A DNA stretch of 64,000 nucleotides from Zobellia galactanivorans. Lineage in GTDB: Bacteria > Bacteroidota > Bacteroidia > Flavobacteriales > Flavobacteriaceae. The stretch covers positions 5,204,501 to 5,268,500 of the forward strand of contig NC_015844.1 in NCBI RefSeq assembly GCF_000973105.1, read 5' to 3'. This document shows, piece by piece, positions 8,448 through 17,472 of the stretch. The translations under genes were made by a program, and so were the position numbers. Numbering within the stretch: position 1 is the first letter of the stretch; each line of letters opens with the position of its first letter. The notes below the pieces were generated by a model. It was not told where the DNA came from. It was given only the letters and a program-made list of their open reading frames with translations, and did not search any database.

Positions 8448-9116
8448 ATGAAATCACTTCAAATGAGTCTCCTTCTATTAATCATAGGAGCTACCTTTTC
8501 AAGTTTTGGTCAAGATGAAACCGATGAGTACCTAGAATTCAACGACCGTAACAATGTGGTACATGGGGTATATTTAGGTCTCGACCTTGGCCTTGGGGAA
8601 ATAGATGGCGAGCCCTCATACACAGGCGGACTAAAGGTTGCCTATGTAGCCAACCAACAATTTGAGGTTGGTTTTGCAGCCACTTTTCTTTACTCCGAGC
8701 AAGATGTCTTTAACAATAGCCTTTCCCGTAACGAAGATTTGATCGGGGTGTATGGCGGACTGCATCTTGAGCCCATTTTCTTCAGCAAGAAACGTGTAAA
8801 CCTTTCTTTTCCCCTTTTGTTAGGAGCCGGAGGCGTCGGTTATATCGAAAACAATTTCTATCATGACGACCATTATGAGGAAGAACTTACCGAAGACGAT
8901 TTCGATGTGGTCTTCGTTGCCGAACCCGGTGTAAGCGCCCTATTTAACATCTCCCGCTATCTACAATTGGAAGCGGGTGTAAAATATCGATTTTCCAGCA
9001 GAATAGAACTTCCCCCAACGCGCACTACCCGTATCAACGGCTTCTCGGCCGGATTGGGAATAAAAGTCGGCATCTTCAATATGGGCCGCAACCGCTACAA
9101 AAAGAATATTCAATGA
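8448..9116 (+). CDS. Outer-membrane beta-barrel-like protein
   Basis: A 222-residue secreted protein with a signal peptide of about 21 residues (MKSLQMSLLLLIIGATFSSFG). The rest alternates short amphipathic strands (VHGVYLGLDLGLGEIDG, GGLKVAYVANQQFEVGFAATF, LQLEAGVKYRFSS, GFSAGLGIKVGIF), typical of 8-strand barrels. An acidic, histidine-containing loop (HDDHYEEELTEDDFD) sits near residue 145. It is driven by ECF promoter copy C. Its stop overlaps the next start by ATGA, so the 64-residue protein is translationally coupled. Not assignable to a named family. Confidence 0.78.
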   Translation: MKSLQMSLLLLIIGATFSSFGQDETDEYLEFNDRNNVVHGVYLGLDLGLGEIDGEPSYTGGLKVAYVANQQFEVGFAATFLYSEQDVFNNSLSRNEDLIGVYGGLHLEPIFFSKKRVNLSFPLLLGAGGVGYIENNFYHDDHYEEELTEDDFDVVFVAEPGVSALFNISRYLQLEAGVKYRFSSRIELPPTRTTRINGFSAGLGIKVGIFNMGRNRYKKNIQ

Positions 9117-9307
9117 AAACAAAGCAAAAAAAAATCTGCTCACATTGCCATGACGTTATTGAAACACAGCATGTGTTCAGTGAAAACAACCAAGTGTTTC
9201 TGAAGAACAACTGCAGCAACAATGCCTTAACCGAAGAACAATGGTCGCCCATCAACTTTCAGTGGATTCCGGTGGTGCAGTTGCAAGAGCGTTTAACGCA
9301 CATTTAA
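9113..9307 (+). CDS. Small Cys-containing protein of unknown function, coupled to the outer-membrane protein gene
   Basis: 64 residues with no signal peptide. The N-terminus is basic (KTKQKK) and leads into CSHCH (C9, C12, H13), with another Cys at 34; this could bind one metal or be redox active. The second half (EEQWSPINFQWIPVVQLQERL) is hydrophobic and aromatic. The ATGA overlap with the preceding gene and placement inside an operon argue that it is translated. I do not recognise a family. A small DNA- or sigma-interacting zinc protein is possible but unsupported. Confidence 0.6.
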   Translation: MKTKQKKICSHCHDVIETQHVFSENNQVFLKNNCSNNALTEEQWSPINFQWIPVVQLQERLTHI

Positions 9308-9364
9308 AAAAAATACAATTCATCAACCCGCTTGCCCGAGGCAAGCACTAAATCAATCAAAAAA

Positions 9365-10087
9365 ATGCGAACAAGAAAAATAATAGTCGCCATGGCCTTG
9401 GCGTGTGTAGTTTTGACTTCCTGTGATTACGAACATGTTAGGGCTTCCAATGAAGTAAGCACCAAAGATCTATCCCTTTCCGATTACGACGGGCTAAAGG
9501 TTTCAAATGCCTTTGATGTTTTCGTTAGCTTTTCAGACGATGAAGAGCGCATTCGTATAGAAGCAAACGACAATTTGCACGACCGCATCGTGGTAGCCCG
9601 TGAAGGCAACAAGGTCATCATAAAATTAAAAAAGTATACTACCGTACGGGGAGACGTTACCCTAAAGGCTTTTATCACCACTAAAGATATTCACGAATTT
9701 GACCTTTCGGGAGCCGCAAGCGTTACTTTAGAAACGCCATGGGATATTCAAAGAGGCGAGATTGAACTATCTGGGGCCTCACACTTTACCGGGGAAGTTA
9801 TAGCCGACAAATTAGAGATCGATATGAACGGTGCCTCCAAGGCCGATATCTTCGGAAATGTACAATCGGTCTATGCCGACCTTTCGGGAAGCAGTGACCT
9901 TAGGAATTACGATCTTGAAATCGAACGCCTGAATATTGAACTCTCGGGTGCGAGTGAAGCCTTCCTTACTGCGAACGAATCTATCGATATCGATGCCACG
10001 GGGGCCAGTACCCTCAACTACAAAGGCGATGCGGTCATCAGCCATCAAAGGTTAAAGGGGGCCTCACAACTTAAAAACAGAAACTAG
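9365..10087 (+). CDS. Head GIN domain lipoprotein (DUF2807)
   Basis: 240 residues from the ATG at 9365; an in-frame TTG at 9332 would add 11 residues of unlikely leader. Lipoprotein signal MRTRKIIVAMALACVVLTSC (Cys20). The body matches the GIN/DUF2807 fold: YDGLKVSNAFDVFVSF, then repeated LSGAS-type turns (FDLSGAAS, ELSGASH, DMNGASK, DLSGSSD, ELSGASE, DATGAST) of a beta-helix. Such proteins are common in Bacteroidota, often near ECF or two-component systems; function unproven, envelope location likely. It is the last gene of the copy C operon and ends 7 nt from hisIE, which converges on it. Confidence 0.88.
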   Translation: MRTRKIIVAMALACVVLTSCDYEHVRASNEVSTKDLSLSDYDGLKVSNAFDVFVSFSDDEERIRIEANDNLHDRIVVAREGNKVIIKLKKYTTVRGDVTLKAFITTKDIHEFDLSGAASVTLETPWDIQRGEIELSGASHFTGEVIADKLEIDMNGASKADIFGNVQSVYADLSGSSDLRNYDLEIERLNIELSGASEAFLTANESIDIDATGASTLNYKGDAVISHQRLKGASQLKNRN

Positions 10088-10094
10088 CAAACGA

Positions 10095-10694
10095 CTATTT
10101 GTGCCGTTTTACCAGTTCCGCTTCTATATCTTTTAAGGTAAATCCTTTGGCCTGAAGTAAGATCAAGTAGTGGAAAAGTAAATCGGCACTTTCATACAAG
10201 AAGAGCTCATCATTGGAATCCATGGCCTCTATTACGGTTTCCACAGCTTCCTCCCCTACTTTTTGGGCTATTTTGTTGATTCCCTTTTCAAACAAGGAAG
10301 CCACATACGATTTGCTTGAATCGGAAGCTGTACGGCGTTGTTCTATAACTTGTTCCAGTTGTGAAAGAAAACCGAAATTAGACGTGTTCTCTTCGCTCCA
10401 GCAGGTGTCGGTACCAGTATGGCAAGTAGGGCCTTCAGGCTTCACGGAAACCAAGAGCGTGTCATTGTCACAATCGTTTTTGATGTCTACCAAAATCAAA
10501 AAGTTTCCACTCTCTTCCCCTTTGGTCCACAATCTTTTTTTAGTACGGCTGAAGAAGGTCACCTTCTTGGTCTCTCGAGTTATATCAAAAGCCTCTTGAT
10601 TCATATACCCCAGCATCAAGACGTTCTTGGTAACCGCATCTTGAATAATGGCAGGTACGAGTCCGTCTTCGTTTTTGTTGAAATCTATTTTCAT
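10095..10694 (-). CDS. hisIE: Bifunctional phosphoribosyl-AMP cyclohydrolase/phosphoribosyl-ATP diphosphatase
   Basis: A 199-residue fusion for steps 2 and 3 of histidine synthesis: PR-ATP to PR-AMP, then ring opening to ProFAR. The N-terminal HisI domain (about 1-105) carries LGYMNQEAF and the metal-binding CHTGTDTCW. The C-terminal HisE domain (about 112-199) carries KVGEEAVETVIEA. It is the last gene of the his operon, 56 nt after hisF, and meets the GIN gene head-on with no room for a terminator. Confidence 0.97.
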   Translation of the reverse strand: MKIDFNKNEDGLVPAIIQDAVTKNVLMLGYMNQEAFDITRETKKVTFFSRTKKRLWTKGEESGNFLILVDIKNDCDNDTLLVSVKPEGPTCHTGTDTCWSEENTSNFGFLSQLEQVIEQRRTASDSSKSYVASLFEKGINKIAQKVGEEAVETVIEAMDSNDELFLYESADLLFHYLILLQAKGFTLKDIEAELVKRHK

Positions 10695-10750
10695 TTTGTA
10701 TGTTTTATCTATCGGATGGGTTAAAGTTGATGAACAGGTCTAATCGAGCC

Positions 10751-11506
10751 CTACAACCGTACCGGAATACCGTGTTCTTTTAATTCTTCTTTTAAATCCC
10801 TAATACCGATTTCCTTAAAGTGAAAAACACTGGCCGCAAGGGCCGCATCTGCCTTACCTTCTACAAAGGTATCGGTAAAATGTTGCATATTGCCCGCTCC
10901 TCCCGAAGCAATTATCGGAATATTCAATTCCGTACTTAGTTTGCTCAAGGCTTCGTTGGCAAAACCATCTTTGGTACCATCATGGTCCATTGACGTAAAC
11001 AGGATTTCACCAGCACCGCGATCCTCCACTTCTTTGGCCCATTCGAACAGTTTACGTTCCGTGGGCACTTTTCCCCCTACCAAATGCACTATCCACTCCC
11101 CATCGATTTGTTTGGCATCAATAGCTACCACAATACACTGCGAACCGAACTTGGCCACCAGGTCATTGATCAACTGTGGATTTTTTACCGCCGAAGAATT
11201 GATGGACACCTTATCGGCGCCATTCTGCAATAGGATATCTACATCTTCGACCGAAGAAATACCCCCTCCTACGGTAAAAGGAATGTTCACCTTTTCCGCT
11301 ACGTGATATACCAATTCGGCCAAGGTCTTTCGTTTTTGTTCGGTAGCAGAAATATCCAAAAAAACGAGCTCATCGGCCCCTTCCCTACTGTATATTTCCG
11401 CTAATTCCACAGGATCGCCCGCATCTCGTAAATCGACAAAATTAACGCCCTTTACCGTTCGTCCGTCCTTGATATCCAAACAAGGAATTATTCGTTTTGC
11501 TAACAT
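10751..11506 (-). CDS. hisF: Imidazole glycerol phosphate synthase cyclase subunit
   Basis: A 251-residue (beta-alpha)8 barrel that, with HisH, uses ammonia to convert PRFAR into IGP and AICAR. The catalytic Asp sits in [15 protein letters not shown] near the N-terminus, and the second in the barrel segment [25 protein letters not shown] and ASGGAG are the phosphate-binding loops. Length and motifs are standard. It lies in the his operon between hisA and hisIE. Confidence 0.98.
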   Translation of the reverse strand: MLAKRIIPCLDIKDGRTVKGVNFVDLRDAGDPVELAEIYSREGADELVFLDISATEQKRKTLAELVYHVAEKVNIPFTVGGGISSVEDVDILLQNGADKVSINSSAVKNPQLINDLVAKFGSQCIVVAIDAKQIDGEWIVHLVGGKVPTERKLFEWAKEVEDRGAGEILFTSMDHDGTKDGFANEALSKLSTELNIPIIASGGAGNMQHFTDTFVEGKADAALAASVFHFKEIGIRDLKEELKEHGIPVRL

Positions 11507-11570
11507 ATTTTAAAATTAGATCCTGAACAAAGGATTTAAAAAATCCCCTCTTCACCGTTCATTATCGTTA

Positions 11571-12350
11571 TCACTTTAATTCTTGACCGCCAATCTTTAA
11601 AATAAAATCTTCCAGTTGTTTTAAACTGATCCGATTTTCATAGATGGCCTTTCCTATAATGGTTCCTTCACAACCCATTTCCGCAAGTCTGGGAAGCTCG
11701 TCAAAGGTAGAAATACCACCACTGGCTATCAATTTCAATCCTTGGGTCACCTTTCCCCCAATTTCACTCATACTCACCTTGCATTGCCCTAAAATCTTCT
11801 CGTACAAATCAAAGGAAGGCCCTTCAAGCATACCGTCTTTGGAAATATCGGTACAGATAACATAGGCGATTCCTTTTTCTTGGTAGGATTTTATAAAGGG
11901 AACCAAATCTTCCGTAGACTCTTCTTGCCAGCCCGAAACGGCCACTTTTTCTTCCTTGGCATCGGCGCCGAGAATAATTTTTTCCGCCCCATAGGTCTGT
12001 ATCCATCCCGAAAAGGTATGTTTATCCTTAACGGCAATACTTCCTCCGGTAATCTGATCGGCCCCACTCTCAAAAGCAATTTGCAAATCTTTGTCCGATT
12101 TGAGTCCCCCACCAAAATCGATTTTTAAGGAGGTTTTTGATGCAATCTGCTCCAGAATTTTATGGTTGACGATATGATGGCTCTTTGCGCCGTCTAAATC
12201 CACCAAATGCAAATATTGAATTCCGTGCGCCTCAAATTCCTTGGCTACCTCCAGCGGGTTTTCGTTATATATTTTTTTGGTATCGTAATCGCCTTTTGAC
12301 AAGCGGACACATTTACCGTCTATGATATCTATTGCGGGGATTATTCTCAT
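11571..12350 (-). CDS. hisA: ProFAR isomerase (phosphoribosylformimino-AICAR-phosphate ribotide isomerase)
   Basis: A 259-residue (beta-alpha)8 barrel catalysing the Amadori isomerisation of ProFAR to PRFAR. The N-terminal [20 protein letters not shown] carries the catalytic Asp, and [15 protein letters not shown] the second. It is slightly longer than the usual 245 residues because of a small insert near 190 ([12 protein letters not shown]). The gap to hisH upstream is unusually large (516 nt) because a four-helix-bundle gene and repeats sit there. Confidence 0.97.
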   Translation of the reverse strand: MRIIPAIDIIDGKCVRLSKGDYDTKKIYNENPLEVAKEFEAHGIQYLHLVDLDGAKSHHIVNHKILEQIASKTSLKIDFGGGLKSDKDLQIAFESGADQITGGSIAVKDKHTFSGWIQTYGAEKIILGADAKEEKVAVSGWQEESTEDLVPFIKSYQEKGIAYVICTDISKDGMLEGPSFDLYEKILGQCKVSMSEIGGKVTQGLKLIASGGISTFDELPRLAEMGCEGTIIGKAIYENRISLKQLEDFILKIGGQELK

Positions 12351-12356
12351 TCTATT

Positions 12357-12470
12357 TGTTAGTGGTTAGTGATTAGTGATTAGTATTAAATACTTTGTAC
12401 TTAGTCCTTTGTACTTTGTACTTAATACTTGGTACTTTGTACTTTGTACTTTGTACTTTGTACTTTGCAT
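12357..12470 (-). repeat. Heptanucleotide repeat island next to the four-helix-bundle gene
   Basis: On the minus strand the unit is GTACAAA in about five clean tandem copies, grading into AAGTATT/AAGTACT-like units and ending in ACTAATCACTAATCACTAAC. It sits between the stop codon of the four-helix-bundle gene and the hisA start, so on the his transcript it follows the inserted gene. The unit family is the same as at 8221-8340 (AAGTACT/AAGTATT). Confidence 0.85.
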
Positions 12471-12478
12471 ATATTTTA

Positions 12479-12829
12479 TTAATTCAAGCTCTTCTGTAAA
12501 GCATAGCTCATTTTCCTGATTTCATTACACTTTTTGATTATGGGTTTTACGCTATCCTTCTTTACAAATTTTAATCGATGTACCAATATTAGTTGTGTTT
12601 CCAATTCAGACGTAGAACCGTTGGCTATACTTAAAAAGTGCCTGAATTCCTTTTTCGAGTTCCTTCCTGCTCCCTCGGCAATATTAGACGGAATAGAAAT
12701 ACTACTTCTTTTAATTTGAGAAATCAAAGCAAACTTTTCGTCATTCGGCAATTGTTTCATCAATAGATAAACATCTTCCACCAAGTCCATAGCTTTTTTC
12801 CAAATTTTTAAATCTTCATATCTATTCAT
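12479..12829 (-). CDS. Four helix bundle protein (23S rRNA intervening-sequence protein/bAvd-like family)
   Basis: A 116-residue all-helical protein with the family hallmarks: NRYEDLKIWKKAMDLVEDVY at the start, RSSISIPSNIAEGAGRNS near 42-58, then KEFRHFLSIANGSTSELETQL. Relatives are encoded in 23S rRNA intervening sequences, and the accessory Avd protein of diversity-generating retroelements has the same fold; no reverse transcriptase or rRNA is present here. It is inserted in the his operon between hisH and hisA, in the same orientation, and is flanked downstream by heptad repeats. It has no role in histidine synthesis; it probably behaves as a small mobile or nucleic-acid-binding cassette. 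Confidence 0.92.
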   Translation of the reverse strand: MNRYEDLKIWKKAMDLVEDVYLLMKQLPNDEKFALISQIKRSSISIPSNIAEGAGRNSKKEFRHFLSIANGSTSELETQLILVHRLKFVKKDSVKPIIKKCNEIRKMSYALQKSLN

Positions 12830-12866
12830 AAAGGATACAATTTAACAACTTAGTACTTCACACTAT

Positions 12867-13454
12867 TTACGGCATACCACGGATAAAATTCTCAAGAATC
12901 TTCTCTCCTACGCTACTGCTCTTTTCCGGGTGGAACTGGGTGCCGTAAAAGTTGTCTTTGGCTAATGCGGCGCTGTATTTTATACCATATTCCGATTCCG
13001 CTATGGTTTCGCTACACAACGGGGCATAAAAACTATGAACCAAGTAGATGTGTTCTTTCTCTTCGATGTCTTTAAAAAGTCCTGATTTTAAATTGGCGAT
13101 TTGATTCCAACCTATTTGTGGCACCTTCACCTCATTCGAGAACTTGACAACATCCACATCAAAAATACCCAATCCTTTGGTATTCCCCTCTTCTGACGAG
13201 TGGCACATGAGCTGCATTCCCAAACAGATGCCCAAAACAGGCTGCTTCAAATTGGGAATAAGTTTATCCAAGCCACTTGCCCTCAGTTTGGCCATGGCAC
13301 TACTGGCCTCGCCCACTCCTGGAAAGATTATCTTATCGGCAGATTGTATTTCCGCTACATCGTGGCTGAGAACGGCCTCGTAGCCCAAACGCTGAATAGC
13401 GAATTTGATGCTCTGAATATTCCCTGCCCCGTAATTTATGATTACTATTTTCAT
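12867..13454 (-). CDS. hisH: Imidazole glycerol phosphate synthase glutaminase subunit
   Basis: A 195-residue class I glutamine amidotransferase that feeds ammonia to HisF. The nucleophile Cys lies in GICLGMQLM (about residue 77), and the His/Glu pair lies in GTQFHPEKSS near the C-terminus. IINYGAGNIQS at the N-terminus and HSFYAP are typical. Upstream, a 76-nt gap to hisB contains degraded heptad repeats. Confidence 0.97.
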   Translation of the reverse strand: MKIVIINYGAGNIQSIKFAIQRLGYEAVLSHDVAEIQSADKIIFPGVGEASSAMAKLRASGLDKLIPNLKQPVLGICLGMQLMCHSSEEGNTKGLGIFDVDVVKFSNEVKVPQIGWNQIANLKSGLFKDIEEKEHIYLVHSFYAPLCSETIAESEYGIKYSAALAKDNFYGTQFHPEKSSSVGEKILENFIRGMP

Positions 13455-13461
13455 TTATTTC

Positions 13462-13530
13462 GTATTGAGTATCAAGTAATGAGTACAAGGCAAATATTAA
13501 AAAAGTTAATACTTTGTACTCACTACTCTT
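13462..13530. repeat. Degraded heptad-repeat island with an inverted repeat between hisB and hisH
   Basis: The sequence contains GAGTATCAAGTAATGAGTACAAG-like units followed by ACTTTGTACTCACTACTC. It includes a perfect 9-bp inverted pair (tgagtacaa at 13480-13488, ttgtactca at 13514-13522) around an A-rich loop. The units match those at 8221-8340 and 12357-12470. It overlaps the 3' end of hisB only at its very edge. Confidence 0.6.
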
Positions 13531-14667
13531 TTAAAGAACTCCCTTTGTACTAGGCAGCACCATTTTTTCCACATCACGTTTTACCGCCATTTTAATAGCC
13601 TTGGCAAAAGCTTTAAAAATCGCTTCTATTTTATGATGTTCATTTATTCCTTCTGCCTTCACGTTCAAATTCGCTTTAGCCCCATCGGTAAAGGATTTAA
13701 AGAAGTGATAGAACATTTCGGTAGGCATATCGCCTACCATTTCACGTTTGAACTCCGCATCCCACACCAGCCAGTTACGACCGCCAAAATCTATGGCGAC
13801 CTGAGCCAGGCAATCATCCATAGGAAGGCAGAAACCATAGCGCTCAATTCCCATTTTAGAACCTAGGGCCGTATGAAAAACCTCTCCTAGGGCAATGGCC
13901 GTATCTTCTATCGTATGGTGCTCATCGACCTCAAGGTCACCATCTACCTTGATTTCCAAGTCCATTTGACCATGACGGGCCAATTGATCCAGCATATGGT
14001 CAAAGAATGCCAATCCGGTTTTGATATCGCTCTTACCGGTACCATCAAGGTTTAGATTGATATAAATATCGGTCTCATTGGTTTTTCTATGGGTTTCGGA
14101 AACCCGGGCTTCCAACTTTAAAAATTCATATATCTTCTCCCAATCATTGGTTTCCAAGGCAATGACAGGATTCAATTCATCTCGTTTTACCGTGATTTCC
14201 CCCGTTCCTAAATTGGTGTCATCATTAATAAAGATGCCTTTGGCCCCTAAATTTTTAGCCAATTCAATATCGGTCAACCGATCACCGATAACAAAGGAAT
14301 TCTTTAGGTCATAATCCTCTGAAAAATACTCGGTCAACAAACCGGTTCCCGGTTTTCTGGTATTTGCATTTTCATGTGGAAACGTGCGATCTAGAAAGAC
14401 CTTGTCAAAAACTACACCCTCGTTTTCAAAGGACTTCAATATAAAGTTATGCACGGGCCAAAAGGTGTCTTCGGGAAAGACGTCGGTACCCAAGCCATCT
14501 TGATTGGTGATCATTACCAATTCATAATCGAGTTCCTTGGCTATTTTTCCTAAAAAGGTAAATGCCTTAGGGTAAAAAATCATCTTTTCGAAGGCATCGA
14601 TCTGTTCATCAACGGTCTCCTTAATTATGGTACCGTCCCTATCTATAAATAAAACTTTTTTGGCCAT
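13531..14667 (-). CDS. hisB: Bifunctional histidinol-phosphatase/imidazoleglycerol-phosphate dehydratase
   Basis: A 378-residue fusion. The N-terminal HAD phosphatase (about 1-165) has the nucleophile motif FIDRDGTI and [14 protein letters not shown]. The C-terminal IGP dehydratase (about 190-378) has two metal-binding segments, [13 protein letters not shown] and [12 protein letters not shown], and later [15 protein letters not shown]. It performs the dehydration of IGP and, after HisC, the dephosphorylation of histidinol phosphate. It is 19 nt downstream of hisC. Confidence 0.98.
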   Translation of the reverse strand: MAKKVLFIDRDGTIIKETVDEQIDAFEKMIFYPKAFTFLGKIAKELDYELVMITNQDGLGTDVFPEDTFWPVHNFILKSFENEGVVFDKVFLDRTFPHENANTRKPGTGLLTEYFSEDYDLKNSFVIGDRLTDIELAKNLGAKGIFINDDTNLGTGEITVKRDELNPVIALETNDWEKIYEFLKLEARVSETHRKTNETDIYINLNLDGTGKSDIKTGLAFFDHMLDQLARHGQMDLEIKVDGDLEVDEHHTIEDTAIALGEVFHTALGSKMGIERYGFCLPMDDCLAQVAIDFGGRNWLVWDAEFKREMVGDMPTEMFYHFFKSFTDGAKANLNVKAEGINEHHKIEAIFKAFAKAIKMAVKRDVEKMVLPSTKGVL

Positions 14668-14686
14668 GGTATTGCTATCTTGATCT

Positions 14687-15736
14687 TTAGGTTAGCTTGT
14701 TAAGCACTTCTATTAATTTTTTGTTCTCATCGGGCGTACCCACGGTAAACCGCAAAGTATTCTCGCAAAGTGGTTGGGTGGTTCGGTTGCGTACCACAAC
14801 ACCCTCTTCCAATAATTGTTTGTAGCGTTTATTGGCATCGTCTACCTTTGCCAGTACAAAATTGGCATCGGAAGCATATATTTTTTCTACAAACGACACT
14901 TCACGCAAGACTTTAAGTAATCGCTCCCTTTCATTTAATATATTGGTTACTTCGTTTTTTACAGAAGCCAAATCAAGAACCCTGTTCAGCGCTTTTTGCT
15001 GCGTGAGTTCGTTGACGTTATAGGGAGGCTTTATTTTGTTGACCGCGGCTATTATTTCCTTGGATGCGATACAGATTCCCAAACGGATACCGGCCATTCC
15101 ATAGGCTTTTGAAAGCGTTTGGGTAATGACCAGATTAGGGAACTCCCCTAAACGGGAAACCCAACTTTCGCTCTCGGCAAAATCGATATAGGCCTCATCG
15201 ATAACTACCAGTCCCTCGAAAGCGTTCAACAATCGAACGATTCGTTCTTCGCTAAAAACATTCCCCGTAGGATTGTTCGGCGAGCATAAAAACAAAAGCT
15301 TCGAATGTTCGTCCACTCTTTCCAAGATAGCTTCTACATCGGGTTGAAAATCCTCTGTCAAAAGAACTTCGCGGTTTTCGACGGTATTGATACCTGCCAA
15401 CACTTGATACATCCCATAAGTTGGAGGTAATGAAATAATATTGTCGATTTTAGGCTCACAGAAGGTCCTGAATATCAAATCCAATACTTCGTCACTACCG
15501 TTTCCCAAAAGGATGTTCTCGGCAGTAATCCCTTTTTGTTCGGCCAAAACCGACTTTAAACCGCGTTGTTGGGGGTCGGGATAGCGATTCACCCCATTCT
15601 CGAACGGGTTCTCGTTAGCGTCTAAAAACACCATCTGAGAGCCATCTGAGACGTATTCATCACGGGCGGAACTATAAGGACTCAGTCCTTTTACATTCTC
15701 CCTTATCAGGTTCTGTATATTAAAATCCTTATCCAT
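14687..15736 (-). CDS. hisC: Histidinol-phosphate aminotransferase
   Basis: A 349-residue PLP-dependent fold-type I aminotransferase that converts imidazole acetol phosphate to histidinol phosphate with glutamate. The PLP lysine is in [14 protein letters not shown] (about 212-225). [26 protein letters not shown] and VIDEAYIDF are the cofactor-binding segments. The start overlaps the hisD stop by 8 nt, indicating coupled translation. Confidence 0.98.
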   Translation of the reverse strand: MDKDFNIQNLIRENVKGLSPYSSARDEYVSDGSQMVFLDANENPFENGVNRYPDPQQRGLKSVLAEQKGITAENILLGNGSDEVLDLIFRTFCEPKIDNIISLPPTYGMYQVLAGINTVENREVLLTEDFQPDVEAILERVDEHSKLLFLCSPNNPTGNVFSEERIVRLLNAFEGLVVIDEAYIDFAESESWVSRLGEFPNLVITQTLSKAYGMAGIRLGICIASKEIIAAVNKIKPPYNVNELTQQKALNRVLDLASVKNEVTNILNERERLLKVLREVSFVEKIYASDANFVLAKVDDANKRYKQLLEEGVVVRNRTTQPLCENTLRFTVGTPDENKKLIEVLNKLT

Positions 15737-17018
15737 TGTTCAAGCTATTGAGTCGTAAAGTGACCGCATTTTTGTGCGCCTCAAGTCCTTCGGCCTCGGC
15801 CATGATCTCTATTGCGGCGCCAATTTCCTTGATTCCGGTCTCACTGATTTTCTGAAAAGTCATGCTCTTCATAAAACTATCTAAATTCACACCACTATAC
15901 TGCTTGGCATAGCCATTGGTAGGTAGGGTATGATTGGTGCCCGAAGCGTAATCACCCGCGCTTTCCGGGGTATAGTTTCCTATGAAGACAGAACCCGCAT
16001 TCTTTATATTGTCTACAAAGAAATCTTCGTTTTCCACACAAACGATATAATGCTCAGGCCCGTAGGCATTGATCAAATCATTTGCCGTTCGGTCATCCTC
16101 TACATAGATCAACTTGCTGTTGGCAATGGCCTTTTCGGCAATCTCCTTTCTCGGCAGCTTCTGCAGTTGTTTTTCAACCTCCTTTTCAACGGCGTCGATC
16201 ATATCTTTCGAGGTAGAAACCAAAACAACCTGACTGTCCACGCCATGCTCTGCCTGACTCAATAAGTCGGAAGCCACAAAAGCGGCGTTGGCCGAGTCGT
16301 CGGCAAGCACCAACAATTCACTGGGCCCGGCCGGCATATCTATCGAAACCCCATGTTTGGTAGCTATTTGTTTGGCCACGGTAACGAATTGATTGCCCGG
16401 TCCAAAAATCTTATACACCTGCGGAATGCTTTCCGTACCAAAGGCCATGGAAGCAATCGCCTGAATCCCCCCTGCCTTGAATATTTTCGTCACCCCACAT
16501 AAATTGGCCGTATAGAGAATCGCAGGATTGATCTTTCCTTCTTTGTTCGGTGGCGAACACAGAACCAATTCTTCACAACCCGCAATCGTAGCCGGTACGG
16601 CAAGCATTAGAATCGTTGAAAACAAAGGTGCCGTACCCCCGGGAATATAAAGCCCTACCTTTTGAATAGGCCTTTTTTCTTGCCAGCATTGTACGCCGTT
16701 AGCCGTTTCAACTGAAACCTTACTCGTCTTTTGGGCCTTATGAAAAACTTCTATGTTATTCTTTGCCAACTGAATGGCATCTTTAAGTTCTTGAGAAACT
16801 AGAGCTGATGCTTCTTCTATTTCATCTTCCGAAACCACGATATTTTCAAGCACCACACCATCGAACTTTTCGGTGTATTTTCTTAACGTGGCATCGCCAT
16901 TCGCCCTTACTTCCTTAAAAATAGCCTCTACGGTCTGTTCTATATCGGCTACGGTCTGGGTCGGGCGCTCCAAAATACGGTTCCACTCCGACCTATCAGG
17001 ACTATAAATCTTTTTCAT
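15729..17018 (-). CDS. hisD: Histidinol dehydrogenase
   Basis: A 429-residue zinc-dependent NAD enzyme catalysing the last two oxidations, histidinol to histidine. Clear family signatures: YIPGGTAPLFSTILMLAVPA near 125, VDMPAGPSELLVLAD-type segment (IDMPAGPSELLVLADDSAN), and the C-terminal PESAGDYASGTNHTLPT containing the catalytic and zinc-binding His. Its ATG overlaps the stop of the upstream GNAT gene by 4 nt (ATGA). Confidence 0.98.
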   Translation of the reverse strand: MKKIYSPDRSEWNRILERPTQTVADIEQTVEAIFKEVRANGDATLRKYTEKFDGVVLENIVVSEDEIEEASALVSQELKDAIQLAKNNIEVFHKAQKTSKVSVETANGVQCWQEKRPIQKVGLYIPGGTAPLFSTILMLAVPATIAGCEELVLCSPPNKEGKINPAILYTANLCGVTKIFKAGGIQAIASMAFGTESIPQVYKIFGPGNQFVTVAKQIATKHGVSIDMPAGPSELLVLADDSANAAFVASDLLSQAEHGVDSQVVLVSTSKDMIDAVEKEVEKQLQKLPRKEIAEKAIANSKLIYVEDDRTANDLINAYGPEHYIVCVENEDFFVDNIKNAGSVFIGNYTPESAGDYASGTNHTLPTNGYAKQYSGVNLDSFMKSMTFQKISETGIKEIGAAIEIMAEAEGLEAHKNAVTLRLNSLNNG

Positions 17019-17461
17019 TTTTCTTCGTCTAAATTCTTGATCATATGGTATCCTAGGGCTTCAAAACCATGGCGCTGCCAAAACTTGAGTCCCTTTTCAT
17101 TCTCTAAATAGCAATTAAGTTCCAAACTGGCACAATCTATACTTTTGCCATACTCGGCCAACCAATTCATCATTAGCGCCCCAACTCCGCTACTACGGTA
17201 CCCTTCTTCAACGAACACATTGTCAAGTTCAATATGCTTTCCCTTGTATAGCTTTTGCAAAAGCCAAATACCGCAGCAAGCGATCAGTTTATCACGGTCA
17301 TAGACCCCTAGACACTCATAGCCGCCCATGGTCAACATAGGCTGCAAACGACTTTTCAATACTTCTTCGGAAAACTTCCCTCGATTCAGTTTATAGACCA
17401 AGGGTAGAATCGATTCCATTTTACCATAGGGAATCAGCCCTAGTTTTAAATCGCCCGTCAT
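17015..17461 (-). CDS. GNAT family N-acetyltransferase embedded in the his operon
   Basis: 148 residues if started at the ATG at 17461, 11 nt after the hisG stop; an upstream ATG at 17500 would overlap hisG by 28 nt and add 13 polar residues. GNAT core: VFVEEGYRSSGVGALMMNWL is the acetyl-CoA binding R/QxxGxG/A segment (RSSGVG), followed by SLELNCYLENEKGLKFWQRHGFEALGYHMIK. The acceptor is unknown. It is coupled by ATGA to hisD and precedes all other his genes except hisG, so it is expressed with the pathway. Confidence 0.9.
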   Translation of the reverse strand: MTGDLKLGLIPYGKMESILPLVYKLNRGKFSEEVLKSRLQPMLTMGGYECLGVYDRDKLIACCGIWLLQKLYKGKHIELDNVFVEEGYRSSGVGALMMNWLAEYGKSIDCASLELNCYLENEKGLKFWQRHGFEALGYHMIKNLDEEK

Positions 17462-17472
17462 TCCTGAATCGG

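Noticed and set aside
12479-12829. Four-helix-bundle gene considered as the Avd gene of a diversity-generating retroelement.
   Set aside because: No reverse transcriptase and no template/variable repeat pair occurs in the window; the repeats are 7-nt tandem units and not a TR/VR pair.
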